62,179 nt of DNA from Candidatus Phosphitivorax anaerolimi (lineage in GTDB: Bacteria > Desulfobacterota > Desulfomonilia > UBA1062): NCBI GenBank assembly GCA_001896555.1, contig MPOS01000054.1, positions 1 through 62,179 of the forward strand. The letters run 5' to 3'. The position numbers and the translations under genes were made by a program. Below are positions 9,027 to 16,463 of the stretch, piece after piece (positions within the stretch are counted from its first letter, which is position 1; the number at the start of each line of letters is the position of its first letter). Below the pieces are notes generated by a model. That model was not told where the DNA came from and did no database searches. It saw only the letters and a program-made list of their open reading frames with translations.

Positions 9027-10391
9027 TCACGCAAGCTTCTTGTTCTTGTCCGCCTGTATCTTGAACTTCTTGATCTTGTAGTGCATGACCCGGCGCGAGA
9101 TGCCCAGGATATCGGCCGCGTCCTTCTGGACCCACTTCGCCTTTTTCAGGGCGTCCACCACCATGGCCTTCTCCTGAGCCTCCAGGGGATTGAGATCGTC
9201 TTCGCTCTCTTCTTTTACCCCCAGATCGTGCAGGTAGATGTCGTCGGGCGTGATCACCTCGCCAGCGCAGAGCACCACCGCCGACTCAATGACGTTCTTG
9301 AGCTCGCGTACATTGCCCGGCCACCGGTGATCCATGAGCAGTTTCACCGCCTCCTTGCTGAAGCCAGTGATTTTCTTGCCGGTCCGGTTGCAGAACTCGG
9401 TGAGAAAGATCTGCGCAAGCCCGGGAATGTCATCTTTCCGCTCCCTTAAGGGAGGGATTTCTATGGTGATCACCTTGAGCCGGTAGTAGAGGTCTTCCCG
9501 GAACTCTCCATCCTTCACCTTCTGCCTGAGATCGACGTTCGTGGCTGCGATGAACCTGATGTCGACCTTCTTCTGATCCACCTGGCCCACGGGCCGGAAC
9601 TCTCCCGTCTCCAGCACCCGGAGCATCCGCGTCTGCATTTCGGGCGAGATGTTGCCGATCTCGTCCAGAAACAGGGTGCCGTTGTCGGCCTCCTCGATAA
9701 TTCCCCGCTTGTCCCGGATGGCCCCGGTGAAGGCGCCCTTGGTATAGCCGAAAAGCTCGGCCTCGATGAGGGAGGCCGGGGTAGCGCCGCAGTCCATGAT
9801 CACGTATTTTTTATCCCTGCGGTTGCTCTCATAGTGGAGCATCTTGGCGATGAGCTCCTTGCCCGTGCCCGACTCGCCCAGGATCAGCACGGTGGCGTCC
9901 GATTTGGCCGCCTGCTTCGCGAGCGCCAGCACCTTCTTCATGGCAGGGCTCTCCGCGTAGATGTGATGCTCGATCTGGTCCTCGATTTCCTGCTCGAGAT
10001 AGCGTACCCGCTGCTTGAGCTCCCGCTTCTCGATGGCCGCCTCGATCTTGGCAATGAGCTCGATGGGCTCGAAGGGCTTGACCAGGTAATCGTGCGCTCC
10101 CTGCTTCATGGCCTCGACCGCCCCCTCGATAGAGCCGTAGGCGGTGAAAATGATCACCTCGATATCCGGATCGATCAGCTTGGCCCGCCTCAATACCTCC
10201 ATACCGTCCATGTCGGGCATCTTGAGGTCTGTGAGCAGCACGTGAAAACTGTCGGACTTCAGGGCGTCCAGGGCCTGGGCGGCGGCCGTGAACCCCCGGG
10301 CCGAAAATCCCAGGGCATCCAGCCTGGCGAGGATTACCTCCACGATGTTCGGCTCATCGTCCAGAACGATGATCTTTGCTTTTCTGGTCAT
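9027..10391 (-). CDS. sigma-54-dependent response regulator, GlrR-like
   Basis: A 454-residue NtrC-family activator: receiver with phospho-site Asp55 (LLTDLKMPD), AAA+ domain with GESGTGKE and GAFTGA, and a C-terminal Fis-type helix-turn-helix (DAADILGISRRVMHYKIKKF). It is the last gene of a minus-strand set reading kinase, lipoprotein, activator, the same order as enterobacterial glrK-qseG-glrR, and its start overlaps the lipoprotein stop by 4 nt. In E. coli GlrR activates the GlmY small RNA from a sigma-54 promoter; no such target is visible here. It converges with the other NtrC-type gene across a 168-nt gap without a clear terminator. Assignment as a GlrR counterpart rests on gene order and architecture. 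Confidence 0.93.
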   Translation of the reverse strand: MTRKAKIIVLDDEPNIVEVILARLDALGFSARGFTAAAQALDALKSDSFHVLLTDLKMPDMDGMEVLRRAKLIDPDIEVIIFTAYGSIEGAVEAMKQGAHDYLVKPFEPIELIAKIEAAIEKRELKQRVRYLEQEIEDQIEHHIYAESPAMKKVLALAKQAAKSDATVLILGESGTGKELIAKMLHYESNRRDKKYVIMDCGATPASLIEAELFGYTKGAFTGAIRDKRGIIEEADNGTLFLDEIGNISPEMQTRMLRVLETGEFRPVGQVDQKKVDIRFIAATNVDLRQKVKDGEFREDLYYRLKVITIEIPPLRERKDDIPGLAQIFLTEFCNRTGKKITGFSKEAVKLLMDHRWPGNVRELKNVIESAVVLCAGEVITPDDIYLHDLGVKEESEDDLNPLEAQEKAMVVDALKKAKWVQKDAADILGISRRVMHYKIKKFKIQADKNKKLA

Positions 10392-10936
10392 TGAATGCCT
10401 CGTTTCTTCTCGGTGTTGATGTGAATCTCCTCGATCTTCTGGAGCTTGTACCGCAACTCGTCCAGTTCCTGTTTCAAACGATCATTCTCTGCCGTGTACC
10501 TCTCTTCGAGCTCCTTCTTGATCTCCCGCTGCACCCGCTCCTTCTCCGCTGCATGCTTGTTCGCGATCTTCTTCTGCTCCTCCAGCTTCTCGAGCAGGAT
10601 CAGAAGATATCCGGCCTCGACCTTCAGGTAACGCGGGATAAAGGGGTCTTTGCGCATAAGGGTGAGGGTCTTTCTGATCTCGTTCGCATCGTACTTGTCA
10701 CTGAGGAGCGAATCGATCGCCATGGCAATGGTGTGACGGGCTGCGACCGGAGGAGGAATCAGCACCGGTGTCGTCGAGAGATCCTGGGTGATCCGATTTC
10801 CCATGGAGAGTTCGTCTTCTGCACTCTTGAGCTTGTTGTTGAAGGAATCAGCCTTACACCCTCCCAGCAGAAATACGAGGGTGAATAGGCAGAGTAAATG
10901 TAAAAACGCTCCCCTTGCCGACACAGCTCTTTGCAT
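10388..10936 (-). CDS. QseG-like lipoprotein of the two-component operon
   Basis: A 182-residue predicted lipoprotein: signal peptide with lipobox LGGC (cysteine near residue 27), then a helical domain and a long charged coiled coil (about residues 115-175, many K, E and R). It sits between a GlrK-like kinase and a GlrR-like activator, as QseG (YfhG) does in enterobacteria, where that outer-membrane lipoprotein interacts with the sensor. Sequence identity with QseG cannot be judged by eye, so the name is from context. The ATG has GGGGGAAAG upstream and lies 83 nt inside the kinase gene, an unusually long overlap in which both frames look genuine. Its stop overlaps the activator start by 4 nt. 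Confidence 0.82.
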   Translation of the reverse strand: MQRAVSARGAFLHLLCLFTLVFLLGGCKADSFNNKLKSAEDELSMGNRITQDLSTTPVLIPPPVAARHTIAMAIDSLLSDKYDANEIRKTLTLMRKDPFIPRYLKVEAGYLLILLEKLEEQKKIANKHAAEKERVQREIKKELEERYTAENDRLKQELDELRYKLQKIEEIHINTEKKRGIQ

Positions 10937-12326
10937 AAATCTTTCCCCCGTGAGCCTCTACAATACTCTTGGAGATAGCCAATCCGAGACCGATACCGCT
11001 ATGACCCCTGGTTGTCTTGGACTGATAAAACTTCTCAAATATCAAGGGAATGTCCTCTTGAGGAATACCTTTCCCGTTATCCTTGATTTCCACTGTGATA
11101 TGCCCGTCAGATGTATCTAGCTTCAGCTCAACTTCCGAACCGCTGTCAGAGTACTTGATCGCATTATGGGTCAGATTTGTCAACACCCGCAGGATCTTGT
11201 TTCTGTCCAGGTAGACCTTGCGTTCTTCGGGCAGATAGACGGCTGACAGACGAATCCCATTGTTTTCAGCAAAGTGCTGCACCTCGGAGATGAAATCGGA
11301 CACCATGACGTTCATGTCGACGAACTCCCTCTGCAGCGGCATCATACCGCTCTCGAGCTTTGACATCTCCAGGAGCTCGGAGGTCATCTGAATGAGCCGC
11401 TCGATCCCCTGTCCCATGATGACGATCAGCCGCTGCTGCTTCTCGTTGAGATCACCGCTCACACCCTCCATGAGGAGGTTCGCGGCCTCTCTCATCGAGG
11501 TGAGCGGGGTCTTGAGCTCGTGGGAAACGATGGAGATGAACTCGGACTTCATGTTGTCCAGCTCCTTCAGACGCCTCGACATGGAATTGAACGATTCCGC
11601 GAGTATGCCCAGCTCGTCGTTGGAGTAGAGGGGGATCTTGTAGGAGAAGTCGCCCTGGGCGATGTGCTTGATCCCGGTTCGGATCGTGACCAGGTCGTCC
11701 GTGATGCTCTTGTATATGAGCAGGGGTATGATCAGACCGATGGTGGCGGCAATGCTCACCGCCCACCAGGTGAACACTCGGATCTGGTCTCCCAGCCCCT
11801 TCAGAAACACGATTTTCCGGTCAAGGGCCTTGAGGGATGCGCTGTTGACAAACCGGGCCAGCTTGATCATGGTGTCCATGTCCCTGCTGTTTTCGCGGAA
11901 CACGTCCTCGAGCGCCTCGGCATCGGTGAGGGGGTCCGAAAGCCTGGAATAGAACCGCTGCAGGTAGCCCCCCCATATCTGGATGCCCTTGCGCACGGCG
12001 CGCATCTCTTCCTCGTTGGGGCACACACCTTCCAGGCACAGGTATTCCCAGGCCCGGGTGATGTTCTCTTCCCGCTTCCCGATCAGGGACTTGTATGACT
12101 CCTTCTGCAGGAGGAGATACTGCTTCGACGTCTCCTCGAGCGAGATCAGCTCGTTTATGAGGTTGTCCGTGATCTCGCGCTTATGTTGATCGAGGTAGTA
12201 GATATCGGCGGTTACGTTGCCGATCCGGGAGGATACGTATACCAGGAAAACCGCCAGGCCCAGGATGACGATGACGAACACCGCATAGGCCACTATGAGC
12301 TTTTCCAGCAGACCCCGGTTCTTCAT
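10854..12326 (-). CDS. membrane sensor histidine kinase, GlrK-like (HAMP-HisKA-HATPase)
   Basis: A 490-residue kinase from the ATG at 12326. One membrane helix lies near residues 10-30, followed by a periplasmic helical domain of about 150 residues, and a second helix near 185-207. HAMP is next, then HisKA with His269 in SHELKTPLTS, and an ATPase domain with N box (LTHNAIKYS), DNGKGIP and GIGLGLAIS. Length and architecture match GlrK/QseE (about 475 residues), and the following genes match qseG and glrR. The start is SD-less, but a perfect TATAAT (12339-12334) ends 7 nt upstream, so the mRNA may be leaderless. An in-frame ATG at 12344 lies upstream of that box. The signal sensed is unknown. 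Confidence 0.92.
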   Translation of the reverse strand: MKNRGLLEKLIVAYAVFVIVILGLAVFLVYVSSRIGNVTADIYYLDQHKREITDNLINELISLEETSKQYLLLQKESYKSLIGKREENITRAWEYLCLEGVCPNEEEMRAVRKGIQIWGGYLQRFYSRLSDPLTDAEALEDVFRENSRDMDTMIKLARFVNSASLKALDRKIVFLKGLGDQIRVFTWWAVSIAATIGLIIPLLIYKSITDDLVTIRTGIKHIAQGDFSYKIPLYSNDELGILAESFNSMSRRLKELDNMKSEFISIVSHELKTPLTSMREAANLLMEGVSGDLNEKQQRLIVIMGQGIERLIQMTSELLEMSKLESGMMPLQREFVDMNVMVSDFISEVQHFAENNGIRLSAVYLPEERKVYLDRNKILRVLTNLTHNAIKYSDSGSEVELKLDTSDGHITVEIKDNGKGIPQEDIPLIFEKFYQSKTTRGHSGIGLGLAISKSIVEAHGGKIYAKSCVGKGSVFTFTLPIHPRISAGRV

Positions 12327-12333
12327 GATCAAG

Positions 12334-12363
12334 ATTATAGTCATGCAACCGATATATGAGCAA
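12334..12363 (-). promoter_or_regulatory. candidate promoter of the GlrK-like kinase
   Basis: A perfect TATAAT (minus strand 12339-12334) has TTGCTC 18 nt upstream (12363-12358). The -10 box ends 7 nt before the kinase ATG, so the start point would fall at the start codon. The element overlaps the region divergent from the rod-like gene at 12373. Confidence 0.45.
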
Positions 12364-12372
12364 GGGGAGATA

Positions 12373-12699
12373 ATGGCGGACATCCTGATATCTTCGCTTC
12401 GGGCGCACCAGGCCCTGCTCAGCGGGGCGTCTTCGAACATCGCGAATATGAACACCGAAGACTACCGGTCCATCCGCACCACCATACGCGAGGGCCTTAT
12501 GGGATCGGTAGAGGCCGCGACTGCGCGGACCGAAACCGAAGGGGTACCCACCGAAGGCGGGCACTGCGCCTCGAACGTTGAGCTTCCCCAGGAGATCTGC
12601 GACCTGATCCGGGCCCAGAGAGGCTTCGAGGCGGTGCTCGGCGCCATCGAAACCCGCGAGGAAATGCTCGACGATCTCATGGCTGTGCTCACCCGGTAA
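12373..12699 (+). CDS. miniature flagellar rod/hook-like protein
   Basis: A 108-residue protein resembling only the two ends of flagellar rod/hook proteins (FlgB, FlgC, FlgG). The N-terminal part (SSLRAHQALLSGASSNIANMNTEDY) matches the conserved N-terminal helix with its ANNxANxxTxGY-type motif. The C-terminal part (NVELPQEICDLIRAQRGFEAVLGAI) matches the D0 helix that normally reads like NVDLVEEM-xx-AQRAYEA. The central domains are missing. The ATG at 12373 has AAGGGGAG just upstream. No other flagellar gene is present. It could be a rod-type assembly subunit, a decayed duplicate, or an adaptor that uses the D0 fold for something else. Confidence 0.75.
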   Translation: MADILISSLRAHQALLSGASSNIANMNTEDYRSIRTTIREGLMGSVEAATARTETEGVPTEGGHCASNVELPQEICDLIRAQRGFEAVLGAIETREEMLDDLMAVLTR

Positions 12700-12720
12700 G
12701 AGGATCTTGGGGATCACAGC

Positions 12721-12777
12721 AGAGGCCGGGTCTCACCATATGACATTTTTCGTGCCAAACATTGAGACCGGACCTCT
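12721..12777. repeat. long imperfect inverted repeat
   Basis: Two 15-nt arms (12721-12735 and 12763-12777) match at 13 of 15 positions and enclose a 27-nt AT-rich loop. The structure lies 21 nt after the rod-like gene. There is no T-run beyond it, so it is not a standard terminator. It could act as an mRNA 3' stabiliser, a transcription stop of another type, or a repetitive extragenic element. Confidence 0.6.
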
Positions 12778-12847
12778 ACTGCTTTGCTAAGAACCTGTCT
12801 TTCCCCCCAACCTGCAGAGGCGGACATCCCGGGGCGGCAACAGCGGA

Positions 12848-12876
12848 TTGACACGATTGTAAAAGTTTTGTAAATT
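12848..12876 (+). promoter_or_regulatory. sigma-70-type promoter before the first acyltransferase
   Basis: TTGACA (12848-12853), a 17-nt spacer and TAAATT (12871-12876). The -10 box ends 6 nt before the ATG at 12883, where no Shine-Dalgarno is visible. Confidence 0.6.
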
Positions 12877-12882
12877 CTTGCC

Positions 12883-13575
12883 ATGTTCTGGACCTTTACC
12901 ACTGCAGCAGGATCGTATCTCTTCATCATGATCATGATCGTGCCCCATGTTCTGATCTCTCTGTTCAGCAGGACCGGGAACATCCCTCACCTCCTTGCGC
13001 GTCTCTGGGCCCGCTTCACCCTGTGGTGCGCTCGGGTGAGAGTTGAGATGAAGGGAGAAGAGAACATCCCCCGCGGCCCGGCGGTGTATATGGCGAATCA
13101 CGTAAGCCACTTCGATGTCTTTGCGATCCTGGGGCATCTCAACGTCCAGTTCCGCTGGACCGCGAAGAAGGAGCTGTACTCCATCCCGCTCCTGGGGCTT
13201 GCCATGAGAAGGGCCGGGTACATCATGATCGACCGCTCGAACCACGAGAGGGCGCTGGCCAGCATGCGGGTCGCAGCGGAGAAGATCCGCGGCGGCGCAT
13301 CAATCGTCATCTTCCCCGAGGGCACCAGGTCGTGCGACGGCAGGCTCCAGTACCCCTTCAAGAAGGGCGGGTTCCATCTGGCCGTTCAGGCCGGGGTCCC
13401 CATCGTACCCATCACCATTGTGGGTTCCCGCGAGGTGCTCCCCAAGCACGGCAAGAGGGTGAAGCCCGGAACAATCACCATGAATGTGGGCCGTCCGATC
13501 GAGACGGCCGGCCGCAGCGTGGAGGAGCTCATGGAAGAGGTGTACAACTCGATAAAACTAGGCTATACTTTGTAG
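12883..13575 (+). CDS. plsC: 1-acyl-sn-glycerol-3-phosphate acyltransferase (PlsC family)
   Basis: A 230-residue membrane-associated acyltransferase that puts the second acyl chain on lysophosphatidic acid in phospholipid synthesis. An N-terminal hydrophobic helix (about 9-27) is followed by the catalytic HX4D motif (NHVSHFD) and the glycerophosphate-binding FPEGTRS motif, then a PIVPITIVG strand typical of the family. It is followed after 3 nt by a second, larger acyltransferase gene. The start has no Shine-Dalgarno and lies 6 nt after a -10 box. Other lysophospholipid or ornithine-lipid acyltransferases share these motifs, so substrate is inferred. Confidence 0.88.
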   Translation: MFWTFTTAAGSYLFIMIMIVPHVLISLFSRTGNIPHLLARLWARFTLWCARVRVEMKGEENIPRGPAVYMANHVSHFDVFAILGHLNVQFRWTAKKELYSIPLLGLAMRRAGYIMIDRSNHERALASMRVAAEKIRGGASIVIFPEGTRSCDGRLQYPFKKGGFHLAVQAGVPIVPITIVGSREVLPKHGKRVKPGTITMNVGRPIETAGRSVEELMEEVYNSIKLGYTL

Positions 13576-13578
13576 CCT

Positions 13579-14841
13579 ATGATCACCGATATCCTCTACC
13601 GATGCCCCTCATGCGGCAGCTTCGAGTGGATGGACGGCTCAAGGTGCGTCCACTGCCGAGCGTCCGTACAAGTCGTCTCGCGCACCGAGGTCTTAATCAA
13701 CGGCGAGAAAAACACCATCTCCCACTGGTACCGGCGGATCCTCTCCTTCGATCTCCCGCCGGACGATACCGGGCCTATCATGCAGAGCGGCCGGGTCGTC
13801 CTTTCTCGAGAGGCAACCGGAGGCACCTATCGGGGATTTGCCGGGGTGATCGCCACCCGGTTCACCCGGGCGGTCTGCGACGAGGGTGTCATCACCCTCA
13901 AGAGCGACGGGCTGCGCTTCTTAGGTGATAAAGAGACATTGGAAATTCCCATAGAAGACCTCATCGCGATCACCATCGAGTCCAACACCGTCATTCTCAC
14001 CAGCCGCACCTCAGGCATCCTCTTCTTCGACTTTCTCCACGAATCGGGCAAGAAGTGGGAAGACTGCATCCGCCGCTGCCTGGAGCGGTTTCACGCCCCC
14101 CGGAAGATCGCCGAATTCTATCCCAGGCTCCGCTTCGAAGACGATTTCCGCGAAAAACCGGCACGCGCCGGGGGCCACCGAAACTTAAGCGTGCCCGCAA
14201 AGAGGCATTACCGGTTCGATACCAGCCTGCTGCTCCCGGTGGTCCGAATCATCGCCAGGCCCGTGATCAAATCTTTGTTCTCGGTGGATATCAAGGGCCT
14301 GGAAAATATTCCGGAAAAAGGCCCTGCGGTATTGCTGTCGAACCATACCTCGTTCATGGACTCGCTCATCCTCGGGGTGTTCCCGAGGCGGAACATCTGG
14401 TTCATGGCGAAGAACTCTGAGTACCGGGGGAGGCTGCTCACCTGGGCCCTCAGGCATGCCCGCTCGTTCCCCGTCAGGCGCTACACCATCGACACGCAGG
14501 CGGTGCGCAACGCCGTGCGGGTCATAAACCAGGGCCACATCCTGGGGATCTATCCGGAGGGAGAGCGGACGTGGGACAACACCATGCTCCCCTTCCGTAC
14601 CGGCACCATCCGGCTCGTCCTTGCGCTGGGCAAGCCGGTCATTCCCGTAGGCATCTCGGGGGCCTATGAGCTGATGCCCCGGTGGACCTCGTCCATCAAA
14701 CGTTCTCCGGTGAGAATCCGGATCGGGGCCCCCCTCATGTTCGACCATATTCCCGTCCCGCAGCAGACGCGCGCCGACATCACCGAGGCCGAGCGTGTCC
14801 TGCGGACCCACATCCAACATCTGTCAGGAGAGAATCATTGA
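13579..14841 (+). CDS. zinc-ribbon / acyltransferase fusion protein
   Basis: A 420-residue fusion. The N-terminus carries a four-cysteine zinc ribbon (C9-x2-C12-x10-C23-x2-C26). About 200 residues of unassigned, partly beta-rich sequence follow. The C-terminal half is a PlsC-type acyltransferase domain with SNHTSFMD (HX4D) and YPEGERT in place of FPEGTR. The zinc ribbon plus PH-like middle region suggests a regulatory or membrane-recruiting module, but this is inference. The gene starts 3 nt after the first acyltransferase and ends overlapping the RNase J start. No Shine-Dalgarno precedes 13579; TGTACA, 17 nt, TATACT (13541-13569) lies just upstream and could be an internal promoter. Confidence 0.82.
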   Translation: MITDILYRCPSCGSFEWMDGSRCVHCRASVQVVSRTEVLINGEKNTISHWYRRILSFDLPPDDTGPIMQSGRVVLSREATGGTYRGFAGVIATRFTRAVCDEGVITLKSDGLRFLGDKETLEIPIEDLIAITIESNTVILTSRTSGILFFDFLHESGKKWEDCIRRCLERFHAPRKIAEFYPRLRFEDDFREKPARAGGHRNLSVPAKRHYRFDTSLLLPVVRIIARPVIKSLFSVDIKGLENIPEKGPAVLLSNHTSFMDSLILGVFPRRNIWFMAKNSEYRGRLLTWALRHARSFPVRRYTIDTQAVRNAVRVINQGHILGIYPEGERTWDNTMLPFRTGTIRLVLALGKPVIPVGISGAYELMPRWTSSIKRSPVRIRIGAPLMFDHIPVPQQTRADITEAERVLRTHIQHLSGENH

Positions 14842-16454
14842 GCTTTGTACGCGTAATTCCCCTCGGGGGAGTGCGGGAATTCGGCCTCAACTGCACGGTC
14901 ATCGAAACGAGCAGCGGCTCGTTCGTCATTGACGCGGGCCTGATGTTCCCGAAATACAACCCCACCGGGATCGACCAGATCATCCCGGATTTCAGCTACA
15001 TCAAGGAAAACCAGGAGGCCTTCCAGGGAATCATCCTCACCCACGGCCATGAAGACCATGTGGGCGCCCTGCCCTACCTCCTCAAAGACGCCCCCATACC
15101 CGTCTACAGCCACCCCTTCACCCTGGAACTGGTGAAGAGAAAACTCAGGGAGTCCGAGATCAACGGGAACACCCGGCTCAAGGAGGTGTATCCGGGCCAG
15201 AAGGTCACGCTGGCCGGCACCGAGATCGAGTTCATCGAGGTGTTCCACTCCACCTTAGGCTGCTATGCCTTGAAAATGGATACGCCGCAGGGCACGATCG
15301 TGCACTCAGGAGACTTCAGGCAGGTTCCGCCCGAGTACGGCGCGAGTGTGAAAGACGTAAAACTCTTCATGTGCGAGAGCACCAACGCCGAGGTGGACCC
15401 CAGGGTCTCCGACGAGGAGACGGCTCGGCAGACCATCGCCGGCATCGTCCGGAACACCAAGGGAGCGGTGCTGGTATCCACCTTTTCGAGCCACGTGCAC
15501 CGCATCCAGATGCTCTGCGACATCGCGGTGCAAAGCGGCAGGAAGGTCTCCATCATCGGCCGGAGCATGAGCCAGGTGGTGGACATCGCCATGGACCTGG
15601 GCGCCCTGGAGATCGATCCCCGGGACATCGTCAAGCCCGAAGAGATCATCTCCATGGACCGCTCGAAGGTCATGGTCGTCTGCACCGGCACCCAGGGCGA
15701 GGTGTTTTCGGTGCTGTCGCTCATTGCAAGGGGATGGCACAAGTTCAAGGTCAAAGAGGGCGACAGTGTGATCATATCCGCCCGGATGATCCCCGGCAAC
15801 GAGCTCGCCATCACCCGGTGCATCGACAAGCTCATCGATTTCGGCGCCAGGGTCTGGTATCCCGACACGGCGCCGGTCCACGCCACGGGTCATGCATCCC
15901 GGGAGGAGCTGCGCAAGGCCGTCACCCTGCTCAGACCCAAGGCCGTCATGCCCATCCATGGGGAGCTCAGGCAGATGAAGGCCCTGGCGGAGATGGTCCA
16001 GACCATGCCCGGCGAGGCACCTGAGGTCGTCCTGGCAAGGCCGGGGCAGGTGTGGAGTGTCGAGGAAGACGGCCTTCACCTGACCGGGGAAACCCCTCGC
16101 GGCAGGTGTTTCGTCGACGGTGAGCTCACCGGCGACATCCGGGACGTGGTCTTGAGAGACCGGCGGCACATCTCCGAGGGCGGCCTTGTAGTCGCCTTCG
16201 TGGTGATCGATCCGGCCAAGCCGGATATCGTTCTCGGCCCCGATATCATGTGCAAGGGCGTCGTCCCCGCAAGCATGGAGCAGGAGATCGTGGACGACAT
16301 CAGGATCCATGCGGAGAGCGTCATGGATACATGCCTGGACCGGGAGATCAACGTTCTTGACCTCCAGAACCGTCTCCGCGAGTCCCTGGGCGCGCGGCTC
16401 AAGGCCCGCCTGGGGAAGAAGCCCATGATCATTCCCCTCATTGTCGAAATTTAG
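14838..16454 (+). CDS. rnj: ribonuclease J
   Basis: A metallo-beta-lactamase/beta-CASP ribonuclease of 538 residues, close to the usual 550, with 5'-to-3' exonuclease and endonuclease activity in mRNA decay and rRNA maturation. The zinc motif HGHEDHVGALP is near residue 72, followed by the beta-CASP region with HSGDFR, STFSSHVHR and HATGHAS (a conserved histidine late in the catalytic core). The C-terminal domain is present. The best start is TTG 14838 (MSFVRVIPLGG), with AGGAGAG 5-6 nt upstream; it overlaps the previous stop as TTGA. RNase J is widespread in Firmicutes and also found in several proteobacterial classes. Confidence 0.93.
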   Translation: MSFVRVIPLGGVREFGLNCTVIETSSGSFVIDAGLMFPKYNPTGIDQIIPDFSYIKENQEAFQGIILTHGHEDHVGALPYLLKDAPIPVYSHPFTLELVKRKLRESEINGNTRLKEVYPGQKVTLAGTEIEFIEVFHSTLGCYALKMDTPQGTIVHSGDFRQVPPEYGASVKDVKLFMCESTNAEVDPRVSDEETARQTIAGIVRNTKGAVLVSTFSSHVHRIQMLCDIAVQSGRKVSIIGRSMSQVVDIAMDLGALEIDPRDIVKPEEIISMDRSKVMVVCTGTQGEVFSVLSLIARGWHKFKVKEGDSVIISARMIPGNELAITRCIDKLIDFGARVWYPDTAPVHATGHASREELRKAVTLLRPKAVMPIHGELRQMKALAEMVQTMPGEAPEVVLARPGQVWSVEEDGLHLTGETPRGRCFVDGELTGDIRDVVLRDRRHISEGGLVVAFVVIDPAKPDIVLGPDIMCKGVVPASMEQEIVDDIRIHAESVMDTCLDREINVLDLQNRLRESLGARLKARLGKKPMIIPLIVEI

Positions 16455-16463
16455 GAGGAACCC

